Shown here in pieces: positions 40,057 through 51,165 of a stretch of 64,000 nt of DNA. This DNA comes from Candidatus Phosphoribacter hodrii. Lineage in GTDB: Bacteria; Actinomycetota; Actinomycetes; Actinomycetales; Dermatophilaceae. The notes under the pieces were generated by a model that saw only the letters and a program-made list of their open reading frames with translations, was not told the DNA's origin and did no database searches. The number at the start of each line of letters is the position of its first letter. The first letter of the stretch is position 1. Location: positions 62,001 through 126,000 of the forward strand of contig JADJIB010000004.1 of NCBI GenBank assembly GCA_016707175.1, read 5' to 3'. Both the position numbers and the translations under genes were made by a program.

Positions 40057-41766
40057 ATGCGCATGAAATCACTCAGAATGGCAGCGGCTGCCTTTGCGGC
40101 CGTGGCCCTGGCAGGGCTCGGGCTCATCGCCCCGACGTCGGCCATGGCGCTGCCAAGCCCGATCATCGACCCGACCGCCACGGTCACCCTGAACATCGCC
40201 AAGTTCCTCGACAACACGACGGGCCAGCCGAACAACGGCACCCAGCAGACGGTGTCGGGCACCCCGCTGGAGGGTGTCGACTTCGATGTCTACAAGTTCA
40301 CCACCATCGACCTGACGACCAATGCCGGTTGGGCCGCCTCGATCGTGTTGCAGGACCACACCCTCACCGCAGGTGAGATCGCCGACGGTTTCGTCACGGT
40401 CAACAGCGTGAATTACCCGTTCACCCTGGTCACGACCGTGACCACTGACGCAGCGGGCCTGGCGACGTTCACGCAGGCCGCCGGCGCTGGCCTCTACCTG
40501 GTCAACGAGAACCTCGGGACGTCCACCACGACCCCTGACGCGTCGACCATCACCCCCTCGGCACCGTTCCTCGTCACGCTGCCGATGACCGACCCGGTCA
40601 ACCTGACGAGCTGGATGTACGACGTCTACGTCTACCCGAAGAACCAGGCCGACTCGATCCTCAAGACGGTCACTGACGGCAACCTCGGAACGACGAACCA
40701 GAACGCCTACACCGTCGGTCAGAACCTCACCTACCACCTCGCCTCGACGATCCAGGCCACCGACAGCAACGGCGATGGCTCGATCAACGGTGCGGACCTG
40801 AGCTACTACTACGTCGGTGACAACCTGTCGACCTACGTGGACGCGCAGTCGGTGACCGTCTCCGTCGGAGGCACCCCGCTCATCGGTTGCGACGCGACGG
40901 CCGGGGCAGGCACCGACTGTGACTACTACTACTGGCTCGACTACGCCGCCGCCGCCGGCGACGAGGTCAAGATCATCATGTCGACCTCCGGCCTGGACAA
41001 GATCGTCGCGGCCAAGGTTTTCGACGCGGCGGCTGTCGTCACGACCGACATCGTTGCGACCGTCACCTCGGTCCCCTCGACGGGCATCATCCCCAACAAG
41101 GGCGAGTTCATCCCCAGCGAGGGCTGGTGGATCGGCCAGGGTGGGACCGACCTGACCACCCCGGGGACGACGACCCCGCCGACGACCGTGCCGCCGACGA
41201 CCACGACTCCCGGCATCCCGTCGAACGAGGTCGTCTCGAAGTACGGCGACATGCAGTTCATCAAGTACGACGCCAAGACGTCGGCTCCGCTCACCGGTGC
41301 TGAGTTCACCGTCTACCGTGACCTCAACAACGACGACGCGTGCGCCCCGGCCGAGATGATTTTGGCCAACCAGATCGGGTCGCCGGTGACCACCGACGCG
41401 AGTGGTGCCGTGCTCTTCACCGACCTGCAGCTGTCGAACTTCTACAACAACGCCACCCAGACCGACCTGCACTACTACTGCTTGGTCGAGACGAAGGCGC
41501 CCGTCGGCTACAACCTCAACGCCCAGCCGATCCCCTTCACGGTGACGGTCGAGGGTGACGTGACGAACCTGGCCTACACGGTCGGAACCGCTGACGCTCA
41601 GGAGGTTCAGGTGGCCAACGAGCCGTCCAACCTCGGCAACAACCTCCCCCTCACCGGTGGTGCGGGCGTGGCTGCGGTGAGCATCGTCGGTCTCCTGCTC
41701 GTCGGTGGTGGCCTCGGCTACTACCTCGTCGGCGCCCGTCGCCGCGAGATCGAGCAGGACGTCTGA
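40057..41766 (+). CDS. LPXTG-anchored major pilin (SpaA/SpaH family)
   Basis: 569 residues from ATG 40057 (GGAGGAG and CAAGGA upstream). Signal peptide to about residue 33 (APTSAMA). The N-terminal pilin domain ends in the pilin motif VYVYPKNQ with Lys195, the usual sortase cross-link residue. A second domain follows, then a Thr/Pro linker (about 368-385) and a CNA-B-type domain with E-box YCLVETKAPVGYN (Glu478). Cell-wall sorting signal LPLTG (530-534), hydrophobic span and basic tail. Expected to polymerise into a covalent fibre. The two sortases downstream are in the same operon. Confidence 0.93.
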   Translation: MRMKSLRMAAAAFAAVALAGLGLIAPTSAMALPSPIIDPTATVTLNIAKFLDNTTGQPNNGTQQTVSGTPLEGVDFDVYKFTTIDLTTNAGWAASIVLQDHTLTAGEIADGFVTVNSVNYPFTLVTTVTTDAAGLATFTQAAGAGLYLVNENLGTSTTTPDASTITPSAPFLVTLPMTDPVNLTSWMYDVYVYPKNQADSILKTVTDGNLGTTNQNAYTVGQNLTYHLASTIQATDSNGDGSINGADLSYYYVGDNLSTYVDAQSVTVSVGGTPLIGCDATAGAGTDCDYYYWLDYAAAAGDEVKIIMSTSGLDKIVAAKVFDAAAVVTTDIVATVTSVPSTGIIPNKGEFIPSEGWWIGQGGTDLTTPGTTTPPTTVPPTTTTPGIPSNEVVSKYGDMQFIKYDAKTSAPLTGAEFTVYRDLNNDDACAPAEMILANQIGSPVTTDASGAVLFTDLQLSNFYNNATQTDLHYYCLVETKAPVGYNLNAQPIPFTVTVEGDVTNLAYTVGTADAQEVQVANEPSNLGNNLPLTGGAGVAAVSIVGLLLVGGGLGYYLVGARRREIEQDV

Positions 41767-41945
41767 CAGGTCTCCAACCTCGGTCCTCCCAGACCGGATT
41801 GGTGAGCTGAGAACCACGGTGTGAAAGCGCCGCCCGTTTGACAGCGGCATGCGAAGGAACCCCCCCTCGCCTTCCATGCCGCACCCATCAGGGTGGTGGG
41901 GAGGTCGTCAACCCCCTCCCCACCACCCGATCCAGGAGGAGACGA

Positions 41946-42914
41946 ATGACCGCCACCCTGCAGGTGCAGCTCGACCCCGGAGCGACTGGGCCAACCCAGC
42001 GCCGTCGGGGCCGGCATCGCGCCCGCAGGGTGTGGGTCGACCGGCTCATCCCGGTGCTTCTGATGCTGATCGGAGCGGTCGTCCTGGCCTACCCGGTCGT
42101 CGCAACGTTCTACAACAACTACAAACAGTCCGAGTTCGCCCGTGAGTACGCCGCCAAGGTGGCAACGGCCGATCCGGCCGCGTTGAACGCGGAGTTCGCC
42201 GCGGCGACGCGCTACAACACGGCACTGAACCCGAAGCTCTTGAAGGACCCCTGGGACGAAGCGAGCAGCGCGCTCAACGCGGACTACCGCGACTACCTGA
42301 GCCAGCTCGATCTGCTCGAGGCGATGGGCAGGATTCGGATTCCGGCGCTGGACGTCGATCTTCCGGTCCTGCACGGCACCAGCGATGACACGCTGGCCAA
42401 GGGTGTCGGCCACCTGTTCGGCAGTTCGCTGCCTGTGGGCGGACCGAGCACACACGCCGTGCTCACCGGACACAGTTCTTTGGCGAACGCCACACTCTTT
42501 GACCACCTGCCCGACCTGCAGGTCGGTGACAAGTTCTACATCGATGTCCTGGGCCGAACCTTGGCCTACCAGGTCGACAAGACCAGCGTCGTGCTGCCCA
42601 ATCAGCTCGACGACCTCGCCGTGACCAGCGGCGCGGACCAAGTGACCCTGGTCACCTGTACGCCATACGCCATCAACAGCCATCGGCTGCTGGTGCGAGG
42701 GGTTCGGGTGCCCTACACGCAAGCCGACGGCTCAGCGCCTGGGCAGGCGTCGGCCACGATGGACTGGAGTATCCAGTCGTGGATGTGGCCGCGGCTCATC
42801 GGCGCGGGGGTGGCCGTGCTCGTTCTGGTCGCCATGATCCTGGGATGGATCGCGGCGGACCGACGTCGGGCGGCACGGCGAGCAGCGAAGAAGAAGGAGA
42901 GGGAGAGGGAATGA
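41946..42914 (+). CDS. Class C (pilus) sortase
   Basis: 322 residues from ATG 41946, AGGAGGAG upstream. N-terminal membrane span (LIPVLLMLIGAVVLAYPVVATFY), then the lid motif DPW (101-103) characteristic of class C enzymes, catalytic His176 (LTGHSSLANATLF), Cys238 (LVTCTPYAINSHR) and Arg247. A second C-terminal span and very basic tail (KKKERERE) complete the usual pilus-sortase layout. It likely joins pilin subunits through Lys195 of the pilin. Overlaps the next gene by 4 bases (ATGA). Confidence 0.93.
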   Translation: MTATLQVQLDPGATGPTQRRRGRHRARRVWVDRLIPVLLMLIGAVVLAYPVVATFYNNYKQSEFAREYAAKVATADPAALNAEFAAATRYNTALNPKLLKDPWDEASSALNADYRDYLSQLDLLEAMGRIRIPALDVDLPVLHGTSDDTLAKGVGHLFGSSLPVGGPSTHAVLTGHSSLANATLFDHLPDLQVGDKFYIDVLGRTLAYQVDKTSVVLPNQLDDLAVTSGADQVTLVTCTPYAINSHRLLVRGVRVPYTQADGSAPGQASATMDWSIQSWMWPRLIGAGVAVLVLVAMILGWIAADRRRAARRAAKKKERERE

Positions 42915-43687
42915 GGGGGAACACGCGACCACACCCGCTGAGGCGATGGGTTGGCGCAGCCGTGCTCACGCTCGTCGCACTCATCGGAGGGACGGCTCCT
43001 GCGATGGCCAGCGTCGTCGCGGACGCCAGCCCGGCTCTCATCCCGCCGGATGCCACGGGATCACTAACCATCCACAAGCATCTCGGGCTCCCGGTTGACC
43101 AGACGGCATACCCTGCCAATGGCACCGCCCTCGTGCTGCCCACCAGCTCTGCGCCCCTTGCCGGGGTGGTCTTCACCGTGACGCGCGTCGCTGGCGTCGA
43201 CCTCACCACCAACGCCGGTTGGTATGCCGCGCTCGCCTACCAGGACAACCTGGAGGGGGCCCGGGCCCAGGGCGGGACGGTTCACACGTCCACGCCGACG
43301 GGGGCCGACGGTTCGACCGTTGTCTCCGGGCTCCCGGTCGGCCTCTACCTCGTCCACGAGGCCAGCGTCCGGCTGCCCGACGGCTCCGAGGACCCGACGA
43401 TCGTCAAGGGTGCCGACTTCCTGGTCACCATTCCGATGACCGATCCGGTCACCCGCAGTCGTTGGGTCTTCGACATCCACGTCTACCCCAAGAACGTCCG
43501 GACGCCCACGCCCACGCCGACCCCGACTCCCACGCCTACACCCACCCCGACGAAGCCGGGGACGTTGCCCTGGACCGGATCGGACACGGCATCGGCGCTG
43601 TTGGTCGCTGGGCTCTTGCTCGGCACCGGGGCGATCATGGCCGGGCTCGGCTACCGACGGCCACGAGAGCGACACGACGGACCATGA
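42911..43687 (+). CDS. Short LPXTG pilin-like protein (minor or basal pilin)
   Basis: 258 residues from ATG 42911. Signal peptide ending near APAMA, then one pilin N-terminal domain (SLTIHKHLGLPVDQ..., GLPVGLYLVHEASVRLP) ending in VYPKN (Lys194). Directly after this motif come about nine PT dipeptides and the sorting signal LPWTG (219-223), a hydrophobic span and RRPRER. Compared with the major pilin it lacks the second and CNA-B-type domains, so it is a naturally short pilin or a shortened duplicate. Overlaps the next sortase gene by 4 bases. Confidence 0.88.
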   Translation: MRGNTRPHPLRRWVGAAVLTLVALIGGTAPAMASVVADASPALIPPDATGSLTIHKHLGLPVDQTAYPANGTALVLPTSSAPLAGVVFTVTRVAGVDLTTNAGWYAALAYQDNLEGARAQGGTVHTSTPTGADGSTVVSGLPVGLYLVHEASVRLPDGSEDPTIVKGADFLVTIPMTDPVTRSRWVFDIHVYPKNVRTPTPTPTPTPTPTPTPTKPGTLPWTGSDTASALLVAGLLLGTGAIMAGLGYRRPRERHDGP

Positions 43688-44832
43688 GCGACGACGCCTT
43701 GAGCGGGGCCGTTCCCAGCCGTCGTTCCGCCAGGAACGCCGGCCGGGGATCTCGGCCTGCCCGCTCGAGGCGCACCCGTCCCGACGCGTCGCGTCGTCCC
43801 CGTCATGCCGCACCCGGTCCGCCGCAGCGGGGCCTGCGTGATGCGCGTGGCTATCGTCCTCGGCACGGCGGGCCGATCGCCCAGCGCCGGGCTCGGCGCA
43901 GGCTGGGGCTGGCTCGCGCGCTGGTCTCGGTGCTCCTCGTCTTTGTCGGTATGGGCGTGCTCGTCTACCCCGTGGCAGCTACCCAGTTCAACAACACCAA
44001 GCAGCAGCAGTTCGCCGAGACATACAACCAACGGGTCGCGCAGGCCCCGACCGCGACGCTCGCTCAGCAACTTGAAGGTGCCCACGCCTACAACGCCGCG
44101 CTCAAGGGTGTGCAGGCGAAAGACCCCTGGGGCACGCTCCTGGCCAGCGGCCCGTCGTCGGCGGCCTATGCCGACTACCTGTCCCGGCTGTCCGGGCTCG
44201 GAGCGATGGCCCGGCTGCGGATTCCCTCGATCGGGGTCGACCTTCCCGTTTACCACAGCACCAGCGACGAGACGATCGCCAAGGGCATCGGTCACCTGTA
44301 TGGCACCGCCCTGCCCGTGGGCGGTGTGGGGACACACTCCGTGCTCACCAGCCACACGGGGATGGCCAATGCCACGTTGCTGGACCATCTCATCGACGTC
44401 CGTGAGGGATCGGCCATCTACGTCGACGTCGCAGGTGAGACGTTGGCCTATCAGGTCGACCAGATCAAGGTCGTCCTCCCGACGGATATCGAGGACCTCG
44501 CGGTGGACCCCGCGACTGACCTTCTCACTGTCTTCACCTGCACTCCGTATGCCGTCAACACCCACCGCCTGCTCGTGCGCGGACACCGGATCGCCTTCGA
44601 CCCCGTGGTCGCCGCCGCGGCCCAGCCGGTCCGGCCAGGCCTGGTCATGGAGCCGTGGATGTACTGGCTCATCGGCGCGGCCGCAGCGAGCTTCCTCTCC
44701 CTGGGCGTGGCCCTAGGCACTGCGGTTCGCGCCCGGTCACGTCGCCCGGCGCCGGCCCTCGGAGGGCGGGCGAGCGTGGTCCGCCAACGCCGACGTGGCA
44801 ACCGATTTGGTCGGGGTATCGCGGGCCGGTAG
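43684..44832 (+). CDS. Second class C sortase
   Basis: 382 residues from ATG 43684. An Arg/Pro-rich cytoplasmic tail of about 80 residues precedes a membrane span (ALVSVLLVFVGMGVLVYPVAA). Lid motif KDPW, His224 (TSHTGMANATLLDHL), Cys286 (TVFTCTPYAVNTHR) and Arg295 are present, with a second span and basic tail at the C-terminus. It differs clearly from the first sortase but shares its architecture, so an old duplication of the pilin-sortase pair seems likely. Its partner may be the short LPWTG protein. Confidence 0.92.
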   Translation: MSDDALSGAVPSRRSARNAGRGSRPARSRRTRPDASRRPRHAAPGPPQRGLRDARGYRPRHGGPIAQRRARRRLGLARALVSVLLVFVGMGVLVYPVAATQFNNTKQQQFAETYNQRVAQAPTATLAQQLEGAHAYNAALKGVQAKDPWGTLLASGPSSAAYADYLSRLSGLGAMARLRIPSIGVDLPVYHSTSDETIAKGIGHLYGTALPVGGVGTHSVLTSHTGMANATLLDHLIDVREGSAIYVDVAGETLAYQVDQIKVVLPTDIEDLAVDPATDLLTVFTCTPYAVNTHRLLVRGHRIAFDPVVAAAAQPVRPGLVMEPWMYWLIGAAAASFLSLGVALGTAVRARSRRPAPALGGRASVVRQRRRGNRFGRGIAGR

Positions 44833-45111
44833 ATTGGTTAGCCGTGTCTGGGCTCGCTCCGGACACGAGAACCTGGGCGCGACCGGCATACCGGTGACGC
44901 CTGCGTTCGCCCCGCTCTCGCCGGGCAGCCCGACGGCCTCCACGTCACCCTCGCAAGGGGTGCCGGAGTGCGTCGGGACGTGCAGGTGAGGGCACCCGGC
45001 CATCGTCGCCCGATCGACCCGTTCGCGGGTCCGGGGTGGGGAAGCTGGAACGACCAAGGAGTCCGTCCGCACGCCAGACGGGTCTGACCACATCGAAAGA
45101 CGGAGTTTAGG

Positions 45112-45485
<374 letters not shown>

Positions 45486-45486
<1 letters not shown>

Positions 45487-45956
45487 TGCCTCGTAAGGGA
45501 CCCGCTCCGAAGCGGCCGCTCGTCGTCGACCCGGTCTACAGCAGCCCGCTGGTGACCCAGTTGGTCAACAAGATCCTCCTCGACGGCAAGAAGTCGATCG
45601 CCGAAACCATCGTCTACGGCGCCCTTGAGGGCTGCCGTCAGAAGACCGGCACCGACCCCGTCGTCACCCTCAAGCGCGCGCTGGACAACATCAAGCCGGC
45701 TGTCGAGGTCAAGTCCCGCCGTGTCGGTGGCGCGACCTACCAGGTGCCGATCGAGGTCAAGCCGGGCCGTTCCACCACGCTGGCGCTGCGCTGGCTCGTG
45801 GGCTACGCCCGTCAGCGGCGCGAGAAGACGATGACCGACCGACTCATGAACGAGTTGCTCGACGCGTCGAACGGTCTGGGTGCCGCGGTCAAGCGCCGCG
45901 AGGACACCCACAAGATGGCCGAGAGCAACCGCGCCTTCGCCCACTACCGCTGGTGA
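45486..45956 (+). CDS. rpsG: 30S ribosomal protein S7
   Basis: 156 residues, ATG in a TAATG overlap with rpsL. Motifs MPRKGPAPKRP, LVNKILLDGKKSIAE, ALRWLVGYARQRREKTM and the C-terminal HKMAESNRAFAHYRW match the family. Initiates assembly of the 30S head and in some bacteria represses its operon. Confidence 0.97.
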
Positions 45957-45969
45957 CCACCGCGGCAGG

Positions 45970-46005
45970 GGTATGCCGCCCGCGCACCTGTGCGCGCGGC
46001 ATACC
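45970..46005. repeat. GGTATGCC inverted-repeat element between rpsG and fusA
   Basis: GGTATGCCG...CGGCATACC enclose CGCGCA-CCTG-TGCGCG; the last 25 bases are nearly the same as the element between ahpC and ahpF. Starts 13 bases after the rpsG stop. Confidence 0.88.
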
Positions 46006-46074
46006 CACTGCCTGCGGGGCCGCCGCACGAGCCGCCCGCGACCTGTACAACGATTCTGAGACGAGAGCACTGAC

Positions 46075-48177
<2,103 letters not shown>

Positions 48178-48283
48178 GACGGGTAGACTCCCGTAGGCTT
48201 GCCAACAAATCCAAACAAGCAAGCGCCACGTCCTGCCCGTAGGTCGTAAGGCGTAACACCAAGAGAGTCCTAGGAGGACCCCA

Positions 48284-49477
48284 GTGGCGAAGGCAAAGTT
48301 CGAGCGGACCAAGCCGCACGTCAACATCGGCACCATCGGTCACATTGACCACGGGAAGACGACGCTGACTGCTGCTATCACCAAGGTTCTGCACGACAAG
48401 TACCCGGACCTGAACCCCTTCACGCCGTTCGACCAGATCGACAAGGCGCCTGAGGAGCGGCAGCGCGGTATCACGATCTCGATCGCGCACGTGGAGTACC
48501 AGACCGAATCGCGGCACTACGCGCACGTCGACTGCCCCGGGCACGCCGACTACATCAAGAACATGATCACCGGTGCGGCCCAGATGGACGGCGCCATCCT
48601 CGTCGTCGCGGCCACCGATGGCCCGATGCCGCAGACCAAGGAGCACGTCCTCCTGGCCCGCCAGGTCGGCGTTCCCTACGTGGTCGTCGCGCTCAACAAG
48701 ACCGACATGGTCGACGACGAGGAGATCCTCGAGCTGGTCGAGATGGAGGTCCGCGAACTGCTGTCCTCCTACGACTTCCCGGGTGACGACCTTCCGGTCG
48801 TGCGGGTCTCGGCGCTCAAGGCTCTCGAGGGCGACCCCGAGTGGGCCAAGTCGGTCCAGGCCCTCATGGACGCCGTGGACGAGTACATCCCGGAGCCCGA
48901 GCGCGCCACCGACAAGCCGTTCCTCATGCCCATCGAGGATGTCTTCACCATCACCGGCCGTGGCACCGTTGTCACCGGTCGTGTCGAGCGTGGTGTCCTC
49001 AAGGTCAACGAGGAGGTCGAGATCGTCGGCATCCACGAGAAGTCGACCAAGTCGACCGTCACGGGCGTCGAGATGTTCCGCAAGCTGCTCGACGAGGCCC
49101 GCGCCGGTGAGAACGTCGGCCTGCTGCTTCGTGGCGTCAAGCGTGAGGACGTCGAGCGCGGCCAGGTCGTCATCAAGCCCGGCACGATGACCCCCCACAC
49201 CGAGTTCGACGCACAGGTCTACATCCTGTCCAAGGACGAAGGTGGCCGTCACACGCCGTTCTACGACAACTACCGCCCCCAGTTCTACTTCCGCACCACG
49301 GACGTGACTGGCGTCGTGAAGCTGCCCGAGGGCACCGAGATGGTCATGCCCGGTGACAACACCGAGATGGCCGTGACCCTGATCCAGCCCATCGCCATGG
49401 ACGACGGCCAGCCGTTCTCCATCCGCGAGGGTGGCCGCACCGTCGGCTCGGGCAAGGTCATCAAGGTCACCAAGTGA
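48284..49477 (+). CDS. tuf: Elongation factor Tu
   Basis: 397 residues, GTG start with AGGAGG. GTPase motifs GHIDHGKTTL (Ile in place of the more usual Val), DCPGHADY, NKTDMVDD; domain II and III end in GGRTVGSGKVIKVTK. Delivers aminoacyl-tRNA to the ribosome. Followed by a strong terminator. Confidence 0.98.
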   Translation: MAKAKFERTKPHVNIGTIGHIDHGKTTLTAAITKVLHDKYPDLNPFTPFDQIDKAPEERQRGITISIAHVEYQTESRHYAHVDCPGHADYIKNMITGAAQMDGAILVVAATDGPMPQTKEHVLLARQVGVPYVVVALNKTDMVDDEEILELVEMEVRELLSSYDFPGDDLPVVRVSALKALEGDPEWAKSVQALMDAVDEYIPEPERATDKPFLMPIEDVFTITGRGTVVTGRVERGVLKVNEEVEIVGIHEKSTKSTVTGVEMFRKLLDEARAGENVGLLLRGVKREDVERGQVVIKPGTMTPHTEFDAQVYILSKDEGGRHTPFYDNYRPQFYFRTTDVTGVVKLPEGTEMVMPGDNTEMAVTLIQPIAMDDGQPFSIREGGRTVGSGKVIKVTK

Positions 49478-49509
49478 TCTGACGTCGCCTCGCGACAGCG
49501 CACTTCGTT

Positions 49510-49543
49510 CGATGGGCCCCAGCCACTCGGCTGGGGCCCATCG
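49510..49543 (+). terminator. Terminator after tuf
   Basis: 15-base perfect stem CGATGGGCCCCAGCC/GGCTGGGGCCCATCG with loop ACTC, 32 bases after the tuf stop; ends the str operon. Confidence 0.8.
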
Positions 49544-49599
49544 GCGTCACATCGTGTGGGGTCCCGGGCCGCGTCCCCGGCCTCGGCTCAGCCCTCCGA

Positions 49600-49683
49600 G
49601 TTTGGCCGCCATGGCGCTCACATCGGCCGATGGCGGTGAGATCAGGCCGCCCTTCACGAGTTTGACCGCCATGGCGGCCAAAC
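49600..49683. repeat. 17-base inverted repeat built from a self-palindromic core
   Basis: GTTTGGCCGCCATGGCG (49600-49616) and CGCCATGGCGGCCAAAC (49667-49683) are perfect complements. The core GCCGCCATGGCGGC is itself palindromic, so the arms also read as direct repeats (GAGTTTGGCCGCC and GAGTTTGACCGCC). The 50 bases between contain a smaller CTCA...TGAG dyad. Confidence 0.75.
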
Positions 49684-49734
49684 GCCGGACAGACCCAACG
49701 AGCTGCTGACCGGCAGCGCGGGTAAGGTCGATGG

Positions 49735-51075
49735 GTGAGCCTGCACACCGCCTTCGACCCCGACTCCACGGCACAGGGGTTGATCGACTTCGTCGATGCC
49801 TCCCCGACGCCCTTCCACGCGGTCGACTCCGCGATCCGGCTGCTCGCGGCTGAAGGCTTCACCGCGCTGGACGAGTCAGCGCCGTTCCCCAGCCAGCCAG
49901 GCCGCTACTACATCGCCCGCGGCGGCGCCCTCGTGGCCTGGATCGAGACAGGGGGTATGCCGCCCACCGCACCTTTCCGGGTCATTGGCACCCACACCGA
50001 CTCGCCCAATCTGCGGGTCAAACCACGCCCCGACCTGGTCAAGGCCGGCTGGCAGATGGTGGCTGTCGAGCCCTATGGCGGGCTGCTGATCAACTCGTGG
50101 CTCGACCGCGACCTCGGGCTCGCCGGACGGGTCGCCGTGCGCGACGACTCGGCCGCCACCGGAGTGTCGACCCGGCTGTTCCACGACCGGGCCCCCCTCC
50201 TGCGGGTCGCCCAACTGGCGATCCATCTGGACCGCGGCGTCAACGAGCGGGGTCTGGTCCTCAACCCGCAACAACACCTGGTGCCCCTGTGGGGGGTGGG
50301 GGAGGCGCCGGCGAGCATCGCGGCATACCTCGGGGAGCAGGTGGGCGCCGACCCGGGTGACGTGCTCGCCTGGGACGCGATGCTCCACGACACCCAGCCG
50401 TCGGCCCGCATCGGCCGCGCCCAGGAGCTCATCGCCGCGCCGCGCTTGGACAACCTCGCGAGCTCGTATGCCGCCGTCCGCGCCCTGTTGGCGGTCGCTG
50501 CCTCCGGTGGCACGTCGGCCGACCAGGGGGCCGACGCGGCATACCGGCCGGTCATCGTGCTGTTTGACCACGAGGAGGTGGGCAGCCGCAGCGAGCGCGG
50601 CGCCGACTCACCGATGCTGCGCGGGATCCTCGAACGCATCGTCCTGGCCGCCGATGGGGGCCGCGACGACCTCTGGCGGGCGCTCGCCGGGACGATCGTC
50701 GCGTCGGCCGACATGGCCCACGCCACACACCCCAACTACGCGGAGCTGCACGAGCCCGGGCACCGGATCGAGATGAACGGCGGCCCCGTGCTCAAGGTCC
50801 AGACCGAGCTGCGCTACGCCACCGACGCGGTGGGCGCAGCGGCGTTGCACCTGGCGTGCGAACAGGCGGATGTGCCGTTGCAGGTGTTCGTCACCCGCAG
50901 CGACCTGCCCTGCGGCTCGACCATCGGCCCGATCACGGCTGGCCAGGTGGGTGTGACGACGGTCGACCTCGGTGCCCCGATGTTGTCGATGCACAGCATC
51001 CGCGAGCTCGCCGGCGTCGCCGACCAGGCGATGTATGCCGCGGCGCTCGCTGCCTTCCTCGCCCCGGTGCCCTGA
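49735..51075 (+). CDS. M18 family aminopeptidase
   Basis: 446 residues, GTG start (VSLHTAFDPDSTAQGLIDFV). Zinc and catalytic motifs of aspartyl aminopeptidases: GTHTDSPNLRVKP near residue 84, the DHEEVGSRSERGAD segment with catalytic Glu near residue 283, MAHATHPNYAELHEP and a final SMHSIRELAGVADQ. Cleaves N-terminal residues, typically acidic ones, from peptides in the cytosol. Full length. Not linked to the str operon upstream, which ends in a terminator. Confidence 0.93.
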   Translation: MSLHTAFDPDSTAQGLIDFVDASPTPFHAVDSAIRLLAAEGFTALDESAPFPSQPGRYYIARGGALVAWIETGGMPPTAPFRVIGTHTDSPNLRVKPRPDLVKAGWQMVAVEPYGGLLINSWLDRDLGLAGRVAVRDDSAATGVSTRLFHDRAPLLRVAQLAIHLDRGVNERGLVLNPQQHLVPLWGVGEAPASIAAYLGEQVGADPGDVLAWDAMLHDTQPSARIGRAQELIAAPRLDNLASSYAAVRALLAVAASGGTSADQGADAAYRPVIVLFDHEEVGSRSERGADSPMLRGILERIVLAADGGRDDLWRALAGTIVASADMAHATHPNYAELHEPGHRIEMNGGPVLKVQTELRYATDAVGAAALHLACEQADVPLQVFVTRSDLPCGSTIGPITAGQVGVTTVDLGAPMLSMHSIRELAGVADQAMYAAALAAFLAPVP

Positions 51076-51123
51076 CCGAAGCCGCCTTGATCGCGGGTGC
51101 CGAAGCCGCCTTGATCGCGGGCG
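51076..51123. repeat. Two tandem 24-base repeats after the aminopeptidase
   Basis: CCGAAGCCGCCTTGATCGCGGG(T/C)G occurs twice head to tail directly after the stop codon, followed by shorter GGTGCGGGCGCC repeats to about 51150. It lies between the convergent aminopeptidase and LysR genes. Confidence 0.75.
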
Positions 51124-51165
51124 CCGGTGCGGGCGCCGGTGCCGCTGCCGCTGTCGGCGCCCCCG

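Noticed and set aside
39746..40066. 106-codon frame in the pilus operon leader
   Set aside because: Reads through the inverted repeat, overlaps the pilin start and has no plausible ribosome site.
40057..44832. Pilus operon as a recent mobile island with transposase or integrase
   Set aside because: No transposase, integrase, tRNA target or direct repeats at its ends, and base composition looks like the rest of the window.
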